NCBI RefSeq assembly: GCF_023509035.1
Contig: NZ_CP075583.1
Location: 806,001 to 870,000, forward strand
Reading direction: 5' to 3'
Source: Janthinobacterium lividum
GTDB lineage: Bacteria > Pseudomonadota > Gammaproteobacteria > Burkholderiales > Burkholderiaceae_D
Length of the DNA: 64,000 nt
Numbering within the stretch: the first letter of the stretch is position 1; every line of letters begins with the position of its first letter. The notes under the pieces were generated by a model that saw nothing but the letters and a program-made list of their open reading frames with translations, was not told the DNA's origin and made no database searches. The translations under genes were made by a program, and so were the position numbers. Positions 11,210 through 20,768 of this stretch are shown piece by piece.

Positions 11210-11692
11210 TCAGGCCAGCAGCAAGGGCAGGCGGTTCGACGACTTGATTTCGCGCATTGACAGGCTGGACTGGATTTCCGCCACGCCCGGCAGGCGACGC
11301 AGGACGGTCGAGACGAATTCGCCATACGCTTCCAGATCGCGCGCCACCACTTGCAGGAAATAATCGGCTTCGCCCGCCACATTGTGGCACGACAAGATCT
11401 CGGGAATCGTCGCGATGGCTTGCTCGAACTGCGATGGCTGCTCGCCGCCATGGTTGGCAAACACGACCCGCACAAACGCCACCAGGCCGATGCCCAGTTT
11501 CTTGCGGTTGAGCAAAGCCTGGTAGCCGGTAATAAAACCTTCCTCTTCCAGGCGGCGCAAGCGGCGCCAGACGGGGGTTTCGCTCAGTTTCAAGCGCTCG
11601 GCCAGGCGCGCATTCGACAGCCTTCCTTCATCCTGCAACAGCCTGAGTATCTGCAAATCGGTGGCGTCGAGGCTAACTTCTGAAATTTTCAT
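11210..11692 (-). CDS. Lrp/AsnC family transcriptional regulator
   Basis: A 160-residue feast/famine regulator: an N-terminal winged helix (LDATDLQILRLLQDEGRLSNARLAERLKLSETPVWRRLRRLE) and a C-terminal RAM ligand-binding domain (VAGEADYFLQVVARDLEAYGEF). It is divergent from a LysE/RhtB exporter gene 150 nt away, a classical arrangement in which the regulator senses an amino acid and controls its export. The effector cannot be read from sequence. Confidence 0.9.
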   Translation of the reverse strand: MKISEVSLDATDLQILRLLQDEGRLSNARLAERLKLSETPVWRRLRRLEEEGFITGYQALLNRKKLGIGLVAFVRVVFANHGGEQPSQFEQAIATIPEILSCHNVAGEADYFLQVVARDLEAYGEFVSTVLRRLPGVAEIQSSLSMREIKSSNRLPLLLA

Positions 11693-11844
11693 CTATTTTT
11701 TGTTTTTATAGGAGTGGAATCTACCCGAATACTAGGGCATGCAGGGCAGGAAAAGCAAGCACATTTCATTGCGGCAAGAACATAATGGGACCCGGCGAGC
11801 AGGCTGCACCGTGCGCATGCTCCCGCTTTCTTTTCGACTGGCCC

Positions 11845-12465
11845 ATGTCCGATTCTACCTTCCTGATGTACCTGCTGGCACTGGCCGGCGCCTTTTTATT
11901 ACCGGGTCCCGACATGGCGCTGGTGCTGGCGACAGGCGCCGCGCGCGGCGTGGCCACGGCGCTGGTGACGGCGCTGGGCATCGCCGGCGCGCGCGCCGTG
12001 CACGTGGCGTTGTCGGGCGCGGGCCTGGCGGCGCTGATGGTGACGCATCCACAAGCCTTGCAGTGGGTCAAATGGGCGGGCGCCGCCTACCTGCTGTACC
12101 TGGCGCTGCGCCTGCTGCAGTCGGCCCTGTCGAAAAAAACGGCACAGGAAGAAGCTGCCCCCGCCACGGCGCATGGCGCCCGCGCCAGCCTGGTGCGCGG
12201 CTTCCTGACGAATCTGCTCAATCCGAAGGCACTGCTGTTTTGCAGCATGTTCCTGCCGCAATTCGTCGTCGGCAGCGAGCAGGTCGGCATGCAATACCTG
12301 CGCCTGGGCACCGTCCTGGTGCTGGTGGGCTTGCTGTTCGACGCCCTGTACGCCGTGCTGGCCGCGCGCCTGGCGCGCCGCCTGCGCGGCAAGCCTTCGC
12401 CTTACGGCAAGTTCGTGCTGCCCACCGTGTTCGTCTTGCTGGCCGGGCGGCTGGTGCTGGGCTGA
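11845..12465 (+). CDS. LysE/RhtB family amino acid exporter
   Basis: A 206-residue inner-membrane protein with five to six transmembrane segments and the LysE-family hallmarks: FLLPGPDMALVLATG near the N-terminus and GFLTNLLNPKALLFCSMFLPQF in the middle. Members export homoserine, threonine or lysine by proton exchange. ATG 11845 (MSDSTF) is chosen because the first helix starts just after it; the upstream extension is polar and Cys-rich. It is probably controlled by the divergent Lrp gene. Confidence 0.88.
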   Translation: MSDSTFLMYLLALAGAFLLPGPDMALVLATGAARGVATALVTALGIAGARAVHVALSGAGLAALMVTHPQALQWVKWAGAAYLLYLALRLLQSALSKKTAQEEAAPATAHGARASLVRGFLTNLLNPKALLFCSMFLPQFVVGSEQVGMQYLRLGTVLVLVGLLFDALYAVLAARLARRLRGKPSPYGKFVLPTVFVLLAGRLVLG

Positions 12466-13838
12466 TCTTTCAGCGGAAGCGCTGCCCCGCCGGCAAAGAA
12501 AGCCGGGTAATCGTTCAGCAAGCTACGCTCCAAATCGTTGACCTTGCGAAATTGCCGCAGCGACGGCGCCATGGCCCGACCCGCATCCCAGCTGCGCCAG
12601 GCGTCCGGCGCATCGAATTGTGCCAGCAAGGCGTCGCCCAGGTCCTGGTACACGGCCGCCATATGCGGTTTTACCTGCAGCACTTGCAGATACAGCGCGG
12701 TCGCTTCCGGCCATTGCCCCAGCTTGGCGCGCAAATTCCCCTCAAACAAGGCCAATACGGGCTGATCCAGCCCCATTTGCTTCCTTAACTCCTGCACCGT
12801 CACCAGCGCGGCCGCGATGCCTGCCTGGTCCTTGGCCAGCAGCCCCCGAGTCAAGTCGTGGATAGGCTCGCACTCCTGCATGGCCAGCTGCTGCTGGGGC
12901 GACAGTTTTTCGACCAGCGCGCCCGTGGAAAAATGGTCTTCCAGCATGCTCAAAAAAGCCTCGAAGGGCTTCTCTGCCGCAAACAGGCGCTCCGCTTCGG
13001 CCCGCAGCGCCGGATGCGCCTGGGGTCCCAGCGGCGGCAGCCGCGCCGCCTGCGCCAGCACGCGCTCGAGCGGGGACGCATCGGCCGCCAGCGGGCGGGG
13101 CCGGTAGGCGGCCAGGGAATACGTGGCAGGCGCGTCCATGACAAGCCGGTTGATGCGGAAATGGCGCGTGACCTTGCCGCCCACTTCCTGGTAGTGCAAG
13201 GTGAAGTCGGCGGGAATGCGCTTGCCGCCGGCCAGCATCTTCAGCACCAGCGGGTGGCCGCCCCAGGTGTAGCGCAAGTACTGGGCAAACGCCGTGGCCT
13301 CGGCGCCGCTGACGGGACTGCCGGCAATCCCCAGGCGCAGCAGCGGCTGCTCATCGAGCGACCACAGCACGGCGCCGTCGAGCACTTGGGGCACCAGTGC
13401 GCCGCGCCGCCTTGCCGCTGGCACGGAAAGCGATTGCTCTTCGTAGACGGGCGGCGTGACGTGGGCCTGCAAGCCACCAGCCTGGAGCGCGCCGGCCATG
13501 CCCTTGCGGTGCTCCATCTCGAAACGGCGAAAGCCCGCCACGTCGAACAGCGAATAGGTGTCGTAGGTAGACGCCGCCATATCGATCAGGTGGCGGCGAC
13601 GCGTGGCAAAATCGAGCACGGACAAGCTCTTGCCATCACGCACGCTCAGGGATTGGGCGCCCAGCACGACATCGCTTTCCTGCGTATCGCGCGCGGGCAG
13701 GCTGGTTTTCACGCCAGGCTTGTTGACGCGCTCGGTCGTCACCGTGACGTGGAAGGCGACGCTGGCCTGGGCCGCGCTGGCGCCCAGGAAAAGGATGGCG
13801 GCCACGCTGGCGTGGCGCAAGACAGGAAAGAGGGGCAT
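12402..13838 (-). CDS. Exported hypothetical protein with TPR-like C-terminal region
   Basis: A 478-residue protein with a signal peptide (about 1-25, ending near AQA), then a beta-rich region, then helical repeats in the last 150 residues (LRAKLGQWPEATALYLQVLQVKPHMAAVYQDLGDALLAQF) that look like tetratricopeptide units. I do not recognise a named family. The last 64 nt overlap the 3' end of the convergent LysE gene, and the final 20 residues are Ser/Thr-rich and unlike the rest, so the true stop may lie earlier and be hidden by an indel. Location is predicted periplasmic. Confidence 0.65.
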   Translation of the reverse strand: MPLFPVLRHASVAAILFLGASAAQASVAFHVTVTTERVNKPGVKTSLPARDTQESDVVLGAQSLSVRDGKSLSVLDFATRRRHLIDMAASTYDTYSLFDVAGFRRFEMEHRKGMAGALQAGGLQAHVTPPVYEEQSLSVPAARRRGALVPQVLDGAVLWSLDEQPLLRLGIAGSPVSGAEATAFAQYLRYTWGGHPLVLKMLAGGKRIPADFTLHYQEVGGKVTRHFRINRLVMDAPATYSLAAYRPRPLAADASPLERVLAQAARLPPLGPQAHPALRAEAERLFAAEKPFEAFLSMLEDHFSTGALVEKLSPQQQLAMQECEPIHDLTRGLLAKDQAGIAAALVTVQELRKQMGLDQPVLALFEGNLRAKLGQWPEATALYLQVLQVKPHMAAVYQDLGDALLAQFDAPDAWRSWDAGRAMAPSLRQFRKVNDLERSLLNDYPAFFAGGAALPLKDQPSTSRPASKTNTVGSTNLP

Positions 13839-13908
13839 GGAGATGATGCAGTGGAGAAATGCTGATTCTAAGGCAAATCCGGCGCTCCCCTTGTTTTGCT
13901 GGCAAGCA

Positions 13909-13932
13909 TAAAAAAGACAGCCGCAGCTGTCT
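13909..13932 (-). terminator. Intrinsic terminator after phaB
   Basis: On the minus strand AGACAGC and GCTGTCT form a 7-bp stem with a 4-nt loop, followed by TTTTTTA. It lies 22 nt beyond the phaB stop and would end the phasin-phaA-phaB transcript. Confidence 0.75.
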
Positions 13933-13954
13933 TTCTGTTTTACCTCAACAACGA

Positions 13955-14695
13955 TTACGACATGTGCTGGCCGCCGTTAATCGAGATGTTGGCGCCCGTG
14001 ACGAACGCGGCTTCATCGGAAGCCAGGTAGGCCACCAGGCCGGCCACTTCTTCCGGCTTGCCCAGGCGCGCCATCGGAATTTGCGGGATGATTTTGCTAT
14101 CGAGCACTTCCTGCGGAATTGCCATGACCATCTTGGTGCCGATGTAGCCTGGCGAGATGGTGTTAACGGTGACGTTCTTACGCGCCACTTCCAGCGCCAG
14201 CGACTTGGTGAAACCATGCATGCCGGCCTTCGCGGCCGAATAGTTGGTCTGGCCGAAAGCGCCCTTCTGGCCGTTCACGGACGAGATATTGATGATGCGG
14301 CCCCAGCCGCGTTCCACCATGCCGTCGCAGACGGGCTTGGTCATGTTGAAGACGGAGTCGAGGTTGGTGCTCATGACGGCATCCCAGTTCGGCTTGTCCA
14401 TCTTCTTGAATGTCATGTCGCGCGTGATGCCGGCGTTATTCACCAGCACGTCGACAGGACCGATTTCCGCTTCCACGGCCGCCACGCAGGCAGCTGCCGA
14501 ATCGTAGTCAGCCACGTCGCACGGATACGCCTTGAAGTCATAGCCCATGTCCTTGGTCGTCGCCAGCCATTCCTCGACCTTCGGATTGCCTGGGGAATAT
14601 GTGGTCACCACGCGATAGCCGAGCGCCGCCAGCTTGAAACAGACTGCTTCGCCCAGACCACCCATGCCACCAGTTACCAATGCAACTCTTGCCAT
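13955..14695 (-). CDS. phaB: Acetoacetyl-CoA reductase
   Basis: A short-chain dehydrogenase that reduces acetoacetyl-CoA to (R)-3-hydroxybutyryl-CoA with NADPH, the second step of polyhydroxybutyrate synthesis. The Rossmann motif TGGMGGLGEA, NNAG, the catalytic Ser in NISSVNGQKG and Tyr/Lys in YSAAKAG are all present, and the GQKGAFGQTNY segment is characteristic of PhaB. The start is placed at ATG 14695 because GAGGGG sits 6 nt before it and directly abuts the alternative ATG 14701. That gives 246 residues, the length of the Cupriavidus enzyme. It follows phaA by about 210 nt. Confidence 0.93.
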   Translation of the reverse strand: MARVALVTGGMGGLGEAVCFKLAALGYRVVTTYSPGNPKVEEWLATTKDMGYDFKAYPCDVADYDSAAACVAAVEAEIGPVDVLVNNAGITRDMTFKKMDKPNWDAVMSTNLDSVFNMTKPVCDGMVERGWGRIINISSVNGQKGAFGQTNYSAAKAGMHGFTKSLALEVARKNVTVNTISPGYIGTKMVMAIPQEVLDSKIIPQIPMARLGKPEEVAGLVAYLASDEAAFVTGANISINGGQHMS

Positions 14696-14881
14696 TTTCA
14701 TCCCCTCAGTGTCGTTCTGTTGCTAAAAAGTTAATTATTTAAATAAGGCAGCCCAAAACCGCTGCATGACGGCGGCGTACCGCATCGCACCCAAGCGTAG
14801 CGAGCGGCGATGATTTGTGGCTAAGAAGCGCAACCGTGCTCTGGCACGGTGAGCATCGCAGGCCGCAAAGCGCGCCGCGCA

Positions 14882-14905
14882 GTAGCTTGGTGCGGCGCAA
14901 GCTAC
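14882..14905 (-). repeat. Stem-loop directly after the phaA stop codon
   Basis: GTAGCTTG and CAAGCTAC form a perfect 8-bp stem with an 8-nt loop, beginning at the base next to the phaA stop. No T-run follows, so it is more likely an mRNA-processing or stabilising hairpin than a terminator. The rest of the 210-nt phaA-phaB gap shows no gene. Confidence 0.5.
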
Positions 14906-16084
14906 TTAATCGCGCTCGATCGCCAATGCAACGCCCATGCCGCCGCCGATGCACAGTGCTGCCAAGCCTTTCTTGGCGTCGCGGCGTATCATTTCGTGGA
15001 TCAGGGTGACCAGGATGCGCGCGCCGGACGCGCCGATCGGGTGGCCGATGGCAATCGCGCCGCCGTTCACGTTGATCTTGCTGGTATCCCAACCCATTTC
15101 CTTGTTGACAGCAATCGCTTGCGCGGCAAACGCTTCGTTGATCTCCATCAGGTCCAGTTCTTCATGCGTCCAGCCGGCTTTTTTCAGGCACAGACGCGAT
15201 GCGGAAACAGGGCCCATGCCCATGACGGCAGGGTCCAGACCCGACGAAGCGTAAGCCTTGATGCGCGCCAGCGGCTTCAAGCCCAGTTCCTTCGCTTGCG
15301 AGGCGGACATCATGATCACGGCGGCGGCGCCATCGTTCAGGCCCGAGGCGTTGCCGGCGGTAACAGTACCGTCCTTGGCAAACGCGGGGCGCAGGCCGGA
15401 CAGCGATTCCAGGGTCGAACCAGGCTTGATGTATTCGTCGCTGTCGAAGACCACGGTGCCTTTTTTGTTGGCGATTTCCAGCGGCAGGATTTCATCCTTG
15501 AACTTGCCCGCTTTTTGCGCCGCTTCCGCCTTCAGTTGCGACTGCAGCGCGAATTCATCCTGCTCGGCGCGCGTCACTTCGTATTTCTTGGCGACGTTTT
15601 CCGCCGTGATGCCCATGTGGTACTGGTTGTACACATCCCACAAGCCGTCGACGATCATGGTGTCGATCATCTTGAAGTCGCCCATGCGGAAACCGTCGCG
15701 CGAGCCGTTCATTGCGTGGGGCGAGGCGCTCATGTTTTCCTGGCCACCGGCGATGATGATATTGGCGTCGCCGCACTTGATCGCTTGCGCCGCCAGGTGC
15801 GTGGCCTTGAGACCGCTGCCGCATACCTTGTTGATGGTAAATGCCGGGATGGAGCTTGGCAGGCCAGCCTTGATGACGGCCTGGCGCGCGGCGTTCTGGC
15901 CGACGGCAGCCGTCAGCACCTGGCCCAGGATCGCTTCACCGATCAGGTTCGGGTCGATGCCGGTTTGTGCCAGCAAGCCCTTGATTACATGCGCGCCCAG
16001 TTCGGACGCGGGAATCTTGGCCAGGCTGCCACCGAATTTGCCGACTGCGGTACGGCCTGCGGCCACGATTACGACATCATCCAT
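14906..16084 (-). CDS. phaA: Acetyl-CoA C-acetyltransferase (beta-ketothiolase)
   Basis: A thiolase of 392 residues that condenses two acetyl-CoA into acetoacetyl-CoA, the first PHB step. Motifs: acyl-accepting Cys near residue 88 in [11 protein letters not shown], the His in [17 protein letters not shown], and the second Cys in ALCIGGGMG close to the C-terminus. Length matches biosynthetic PhaA (393). The start ATG has GGAG 7 nt upstream. It lies between a phasin gene and phaB, all on the minus strand, which supports a PHB role over fatty-acid breakdown. Confidence 0.94.
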   Translation of the reverse strand: MDDVVIVAAGRTAVGKFGGSLAKIPASELGAHVIKGLLAQTGIDPNLIGEAILGQVLTAAVGQNAARQAVIKAGLPSSIPAFTINKVCGSGLKATHLAAQAIKCGDANIIIAGGQENMSASPHAMNGSRDGFRMGDFKMIDTMIVDGLWDVYNQYHMGITAENVAKKYEVTRAEQDEFALQSQLKAEAAQKAGKFKDEILPLEIANKKGTVVFDSDEYIKPGSTLESLSGLRPAFAKDGTVTAGNASGLNDGAAAVIMMSASQAKELGLKPLARIKAYASSGLDPAVMGMGPVSASRLCLKKAGWTHEELDLMEINEAFAAQAIAVNKEMGWDTSKINVNGGAIAIGHPIGASGARILVTLIHEMIRRDAKKGLAALCIGGGMGVALAIERD

Positions 16085-16303
16085 TTATTTCTCCGATATG
16101 CAGGCCACGAGGGCCAGGGTCAAGGTCAAGGTGTTAATACAATCCAATGTGAATTCGGGAAGACACGGCAAGCTGTGTTTCATTCTAGCGCGGCATGTGC
16201 CGCAATTCCAGCGCCGCACCGCAGGCGGCGGCGATGACAGCCTGCTTGCGGTACTGGCGGGCGGACTGGCGCGGCGGATAGCCGCTGCCGGGCCGCAACA
16301 CGC

Positions 16304-16789
16304 TTAAGCCTGGCGAGCAGGACGCGTGTTTTTATTTTTATCATACCCTTCATCGGCGCCGCCGAAAGTGGTTTTTAGAAAATTATTGAAGGGAATAATC
16401 AGGGGCACAGGCGTTTGCTTTACCACTTGCACCAGCTCGCCAAATTTTTGACGCGATGCAGCAAACTCACCCTTTGTCACAGTGTCTAATTTCTCCTGAG
16501 TTTCTTGAGCAACATCCTTTGCCTGGCGGCCATATGCACCGATGCGTTCGATGGCCAGTTGCGACTGCGTGCGCGACAGTTGCAGCAGCGCTTGCGTATC
16601 CTTCACAGACAGCAGCTGATTGCCCGCTACCGTAGCGGCGGCCAGCGCCGTGCGGGCCGCATCGAGCTGCAAGTCCAGCACGCTGGCGCCGCTTTCAACT
16701 GCGGCCTGGACATACGCTTGCGCGCTGTTCAATTGCGCTTCCACCACGGCCTTGCCGGCCAGTGCCCATTGTTCGGAAAATGAAAACAT
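16304..16789 (-). CDS. phaP: Phasin (PHA granule-associated protein)
   Basis: A 161-residue, largely helical amphipathic protein of the phasin_2 type: an N-terminal [33 protein letters not shown], an Ala-rich core and a Lys/Asn-rich tail. Phasins coat polyhydroxyalkanoate granules and control their number and size. ATG 16789 is chosen because GGAGAG lies 7 nt before it; an in-frame ATG at 16804 sits too close to that site. It is the first gene of the phaP-phaA-phaB series, with a 219-nt gap to phaA. No polymerase gene (phaC) is in the window. Confidence 0.88.
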   Translation of the reverse strand: MFSFSEQWALAGKAVVEAQLNSAQAYVQAAVESGASVLDLQLDAARTALAAATVAGNQLLSVKDTQALLQLSRTQSQLAIERIGAYGRQAKDVAQETQEKLDTVTKGEFAASRQKFGELVQVVKQTPVPLIIPFNNFLKTTFGGADEGYDKNKNTRPARQA

Positions 16790-16918
16790 GTCGTTTCTCT
16801 CCAAAGAGTAGACGGCGCCATGTTGCGCCGCACAGTGCTCAACTGTAAGCGGTAGTTCATTGCTGAACCTTGATATTTATCAATCTTTCCTATTGGTATG
16901 TTTTCAATACAACACTCA

Positions 16919-17827
16919 TCAGGACAACAATTTGATACCGTCGAGCGAGGCCGCGCACTGCTCACGTATCACGCTGACGAAATCGCGCACGTACGCCTTG
17001 TCCTGCAGATGCTCGGGCACGGACACATACAAATCGCTCCACAGGCCGTGCTCACCCACCGGGCGCGCCACCACATAATCGTAATCGACGTAATTCTTGA
17101 TGGCCCAGTTCGGCAAGGCGGCGATGCCGCGCCGGCTCGCCACCAGCTGCAGCACGGCCACGGTCAGTTCGGCCGTGCGGCGCTCGAAGACGATGCCGGC
17201 CGGCCGCAGCACTTCGCGGATCAGGTCGATGCGCTCTTCCGGCACGGGATAGGTGATCAGGGTCTCGCCCGTAAAGTCGGCCGCCGCGAGCCGGCGCTGC
17301 GCCTGCAGCCGGTGCTTCTGCGCCATCACCACCAGCATTTCAAAGCGGAACAGGGGAAACACGGTGAAGTCAGGACCATATGGCGAACCGATCACGAGAT
17401 CCGCCTCGCCCGAGCGCAGCAAGTCCGCCGGCTCGCTGTGAAAGCCAGACACCAGGTCGATCTCCACTTCCGGCCAGCGCTGGCGGAAGGCATCCATCAC
17501 GGGCATCAGCCAGTCGAAGCAGGTATGGCATTCGAGCGCCACCCGCAACTGCCCCTTGTCGCCCTGCGACAGGCGCACCACGTCGCGCTCGGCCAGCTCG
17601 ATCTCGGGCAGCAGCTTGTCGGCCAGCTCCAGCAGCCGGCTGCCCGTGGCCGTAAACGCGATCGGCATCGACTTGCGCTCGAACAAGGGCGCCTTGTAGC
17701 GCTCTTCCAGCAAACGGATCTGGTGCGACAGGGCCGACTGGGTCAGGTTGAGCAGCTGCGCGGCGCGCACCAGGCTGCCGGAGGAACGCAGGGCACTCAA
17801 AGTGCGCAGGTGACGGATTTCTAGCAT
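16919..17827 (-). CDS. metR: LysR-type regulator of methionine genes
   Basis: A 302-residue LysR regulator: an N-terminal winged helix ([41 protein letters not shown]) and an effector domain. It is divergent from metE, 118 nt away, exactly as in enterobacteria where MetR with homocysteine activates metE. The N-terminus closely follows E. coli MetR in layout. A consensus MetR box lies in the shared intergenic region. The gene appears intact, although its main target is internally deleted. Confidence 0.93.
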   Translation of the reverse strand: MLEIRHLRTLSALRSSGSLVRAAQLLNLTQSALSHQIRLLEERYKAPLFERKSMPIAFTATGSRLLELADKLLPEIELAERDVVRLSQGDKGQLRVALECHTCFDWLMPVMDAFRQRWPEVEIDLVSGFHSEPADLLRSGEADLVIGSPYGPDFTVFPLFRFEMLVVMAQKHRLQAQRRLAAADFTGETLITYPVPEERIDLIREVLRPAGIVFERRTAELTVAVLQLVASRRGIAALPNWAIKNYVDYDYVVARPVGEHGLWSDLYVSVPEHLQDKAYVRDFVSVIREQCAASLDGIKLLS

Positions 17828-17848
17828 CGGGAAAGGGAAGGATGTACG

Positions 17849-17861
17849 TGAATTATTTTCA
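17849..17861. promoter_or_regulatory. MetR operator between metR and metE
   Basis: TGAATTATTTTCA fits the MetR consensus TGAA-N5-TTCA exactly. It lies 22 nt upstream of the metR start and 85 nt upstream of the metE start, a position suited to autoregulation of metR and activation of metE. Confidence 0.8.
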
Positions 17862-17945
17862 TGTTATTCGGCAAAATGTTTCGTTTTGATTATAGATCAA
17901 GTTGCCGCACACTCTAGCGCATTCACATTAAATCTCGATGACATC

Positions 17946-19754
17946 ATGACCGTGCGCACCCACACCCTTGGCTTTCCCCGTATCGGCCTGGACCGCGAGC
18001 TCAAGCATGCGCTGGAACGCCACTGGCGCGGCGAGCTGTCCGAGGCGGCCCTGGAAGAGACGGGCCAGCAACTGCGGGCGCGCCACTGGGCGCTGCAGCG
18101 CGACGCCGGGCTGGCCTACGTTACCGTGGGTGACTTCGCCTTTTACGACCAGGTCGCCAGCCATATCCAGCTGCTGGGCTGCGAACCGGCGCGTTTCAAC
18201 TTCGCGCCACAGCAGTCGCCCCTGTCGCGCTATTTCACGATGGCGCGCGGCGCAGACACGCACACAGCACACGCCGCAGGCAATGCCGCGCTGGAAATGA
18301 GCAAATGGTTTGACACCAATTACCATTACCTGGTGCCCGAATTGTCGCCGCAGACCCGGTTTTCGCTGGCCTGCGAGCGTTTGCTGGCGGAAGTGGCCGA
18401 AGCGCAGGCACTGGGCCACCAGGTCAAGGCGGCCCTGATCGGCCCCCTCACCTTCCTCTGGCTGGGCAAGGAAAAGACACCGGGCTTCGAGCGCCTGGCC
18501 CTGCTGGAACAATTGCTGCCCGTCTATGGCGCCCTGCTCGACCGCCTGAAGCAGCAAGGCGTGACGTGGGTGCAGGTCGACGAACCGATCCTGGGCCTGG
18601 ACTTGCCCAACGCGTGGCGCAGCGCCTTTGAAAGCACGTATTGGCAGCTGAACCAGGTGGGCGTGAATATCCTGCTGGCCACGTATTTCTCGCCGCTGGA
18701 AGAAAACCTCAGCCTGAGCTGTCGCCTGCCCGTGGCCGGCCTGCATGTCGACGGCATCCGCGCGCCGCATGAGCTGATCAGCGTGACGGACTGGCTGCCT
18801 GCGCATAAAGTCTTGTCGATCGGCATCGTCGACGGGCGCAATATCTGGCGCACCGACCTCGACGCGGCCCTGGCCGTGCTGCAGCCGCTGGCGGCCAAAC
18901 GCAACGGCCACCTGTGGCTGGCGCCGTCGTGCTCGCTGCTGCATGTGCCGTTCAGCCTGGAAGCGGAAACGGACCTCGATGGCGAAATCAAGACCTGGCT
19001 GGCGTTTGCCACGGAGAAACTGTCGGAGATCGCCGTCCTCAAGGGCGCGCTCGAGGGCCATCCCGATGACGCCGCACTGGCCGCATTGGCCATGTCCCGC
19101 CTGGCTATTGCCAGCCGCCGTACCAGCCCCCGCGTGCACCGTCCGCAAGTGACGCAGCGCCAGGAAGCGCAGGGCCTGGACGTGCGCGTGCATGGCGAAG
19201 CGGAACGCAACGACATGGTCGAATACTTCGGCGAGCAATTGGACGGTTTTATCTTCACGCGCCTGGGCTGGGTGCAATCGTACGGCTCGCGCTGCGTCAA
19301 GCCGCCCGTCATCTACGGCGACGTGCAGCGCCCGGCCGCCATGACCGTCGAGTCGTCGGTCCATGCGCAAAGCCCGACGAATGAACCGATGAAGGGCATG
19401 CTGACGGGCCCGGTAACGATCTTGCAGTGGTCGTTCGTGCGCGACGACCAGCCGCGCGCCACCACGGCGCTGCAACTGGCCCTGGCCATCCGCGACGAGG
19501 TGGCAGACCTGGAAACGGCCGGCATCGGCAGCATCCAGATCGACGAACCGGCCATTCGCGAAGGCTTGCCGCTGCGGCGCGGCCAGTGGGACGCCTACCT
19601 GGACTGGGCCACGCGCGCCTTCCGCATCGCCGTGATTCCGCCAGCCCATTTACGGGTCAACCTCGACTGCGGCCTGAAGACGCGGGGCTGGGCGGAAACG
19701 GAAGCGGCCTTAAAAAATATGCTCGCGGCGGCTCAGCAGATGCGGGCAGCTTGA
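17946..19754 (+). pseudogene. metE: Cobalamin-independent methionine synthase with two internal in-frame deletions
   Basis: MetE transfers a methyl group from methyl-tetrahydropteroylglutamate to homocysteine. The N-terminal half is normal ([29 protein letters not shown]). At 602 residues it is about 150 shorter than the usual 753. The loss is in two blocks: about 75 residues after [10 protein letters not shown], which should contain the start of the C-terminal barrel (the TTTIGSFPQT region), and about 85 after WATRAFRIA, which should contain the HMCYC zinc ligands and the Glu ligand. The last ligand, Cys in [12 protein letters not shown], remains. The frame is open throughout. By known chemistry the product should be inactive. 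Start ATG 17946 matches the family start; no strong ribosome site. Confidence 0.9.
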
Positions 19755-19793
19755 TGACATAGGCGTACTCAACCCGCATTCTCGGCTGCTTTC

Positions 19794-19835
19794 GGGGCGG
19801 CGCAGCGGTTTTCCGGGGCGCCGCCCGTTTTTTTT
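19794..19835 (+). terminator. Intrinsic terminator after metE
   Basis: A GC-rich stem (GGGCGGCGC against GCGCCGCCC) with a roughly 15-nt loop is followed by eight Ts (19828-19835). It separates metE from minC. The remaining bases to minC are AT-richer and hold a TAGAAT hexamer near 19902 that could be a minC -10 box, without a good -35. Confidence 0.75.
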
Positions 19836-19975
19836 GACATGAAGTAGGTGTTGCCCTGCGGAATAGCACGCGCCGGTCCCCTGATGCTGATTTTTTTGCA
19901 GTAGAATGCAAGAAATTTACTGCTCCCATTGTTGCCGTACGGAACATCTGGCCTGCCGCAGTTTCACTTTGATAA

Positions 19976-20731
19976 ATGTTTATGTCCAAAAGCCCGTCGC
20001 AGAAGCCTATCGAAATCAAGATTTCCACTGTCGTTGCTGTCTCCGCCATTATGCATAGCGCCGATACGCAGGCACTCGATGCCGCCTTGCGCGACATGAC
20101 GGGAGGCGTGGCGGACTTTTTCGAGGACGACCTGGCCGTGCTGGACGTGGCGGCCTTGCCGCCCGGCAGCGTGCCCATCGACTGGGCCGCCCTCGTGGCC
20201 CTGCTGAAAAAATACCGCCTGAATGCCGTCGCCGTGCGCAATGCGCCGGCCGACATGCATGACGCCATCCTGACGCAAGGCTTGAGCCTCGACAGCGGCA
20301 AGACGCGCGACGATGCGCCGCCCAAGGATGGTCCCAAGGATACTCCCACGGCCGCCGCCCAGGCGGGCGCCGACGCACAGGTGATGGTGATCGACACGCC
20401 CGTGCGGGCCGGCCAGCGCGTTTATGCGCGCGGCTGCGACCTGATCATCACCGCTGTCGTCAACAATGGCGCCGAAATCATCGCCGACGGCAGCATCCAC
20501 GTGTATTCCTCGCTGTACGGCCGCGCGCTGGCGGGCGCCTCGGGCAATGCCCAGGCGCGCATCTTCGCACTGGCCATGGAACCGGAACTGGTCTCGATCG
20601 CCGGCGTGTACCGCACGTTCGAGGATGGTTTCCCCGCAGAAATGGCGCGCGGACCCGCGCAAATTCGTTTGGCTGGAGACAGAATCGATATACACTCTGT
20701 CAATCCGGTCACTCCCGTGAACCGCTCTTAA
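19976..20731 (+). CDS. minC: Septum site-determining protein MinC
   Basis: MinC inhibits FtsZ polymerisation away from mid-cell and is recruited by MinD. The 251-residue protein has an N-terminal FtsZ-interacting domain (about 1-105), an Asp/Pro/Ala linker, and the C-terminal beta-helix that binds MinD (TPVRAGQRVYA, GAEIIADGSIHVYSSLYGRALAGA, near 140-235). It is first in minC-minD-minE, 37 nt ahead of minD. Two in-frame ATGs (19976, 19982) both lack a clear ribosome site; the first is used here. Confidence 0.93.
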   Translation: MFMSKSPSQKPIEIKISTVVAVSAIMHSADTQALDAALRDMTGGVADFFEDDLAVLDVAALPPGSVPIDWAALVALLKKYRLNAVAVRNAPADMHDAILTQGLSLDSGKTRDDAPPKDGPKDTPTAAAQAGADAQVMVIDTPVRAGQRVYARGCDLIITAVVNNGAEIIADGSIHVYSSLYGRALAGASGNAQARIFALAMEPELVSIAGVYRTFEDGFPAEMARGPAQIRLAGDRIDIHSVNPVTPVNRS

Positions 20732-20768
20732 GCTGCACAATTCAAGAGATATCTGAAAAGGATTATTT

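Noticed and set aside
17928..19649. A 573-aa minus-strand frame opposite metE
   Set aside because: Shadow of the GC-rich metE codons; no recognisable motif.
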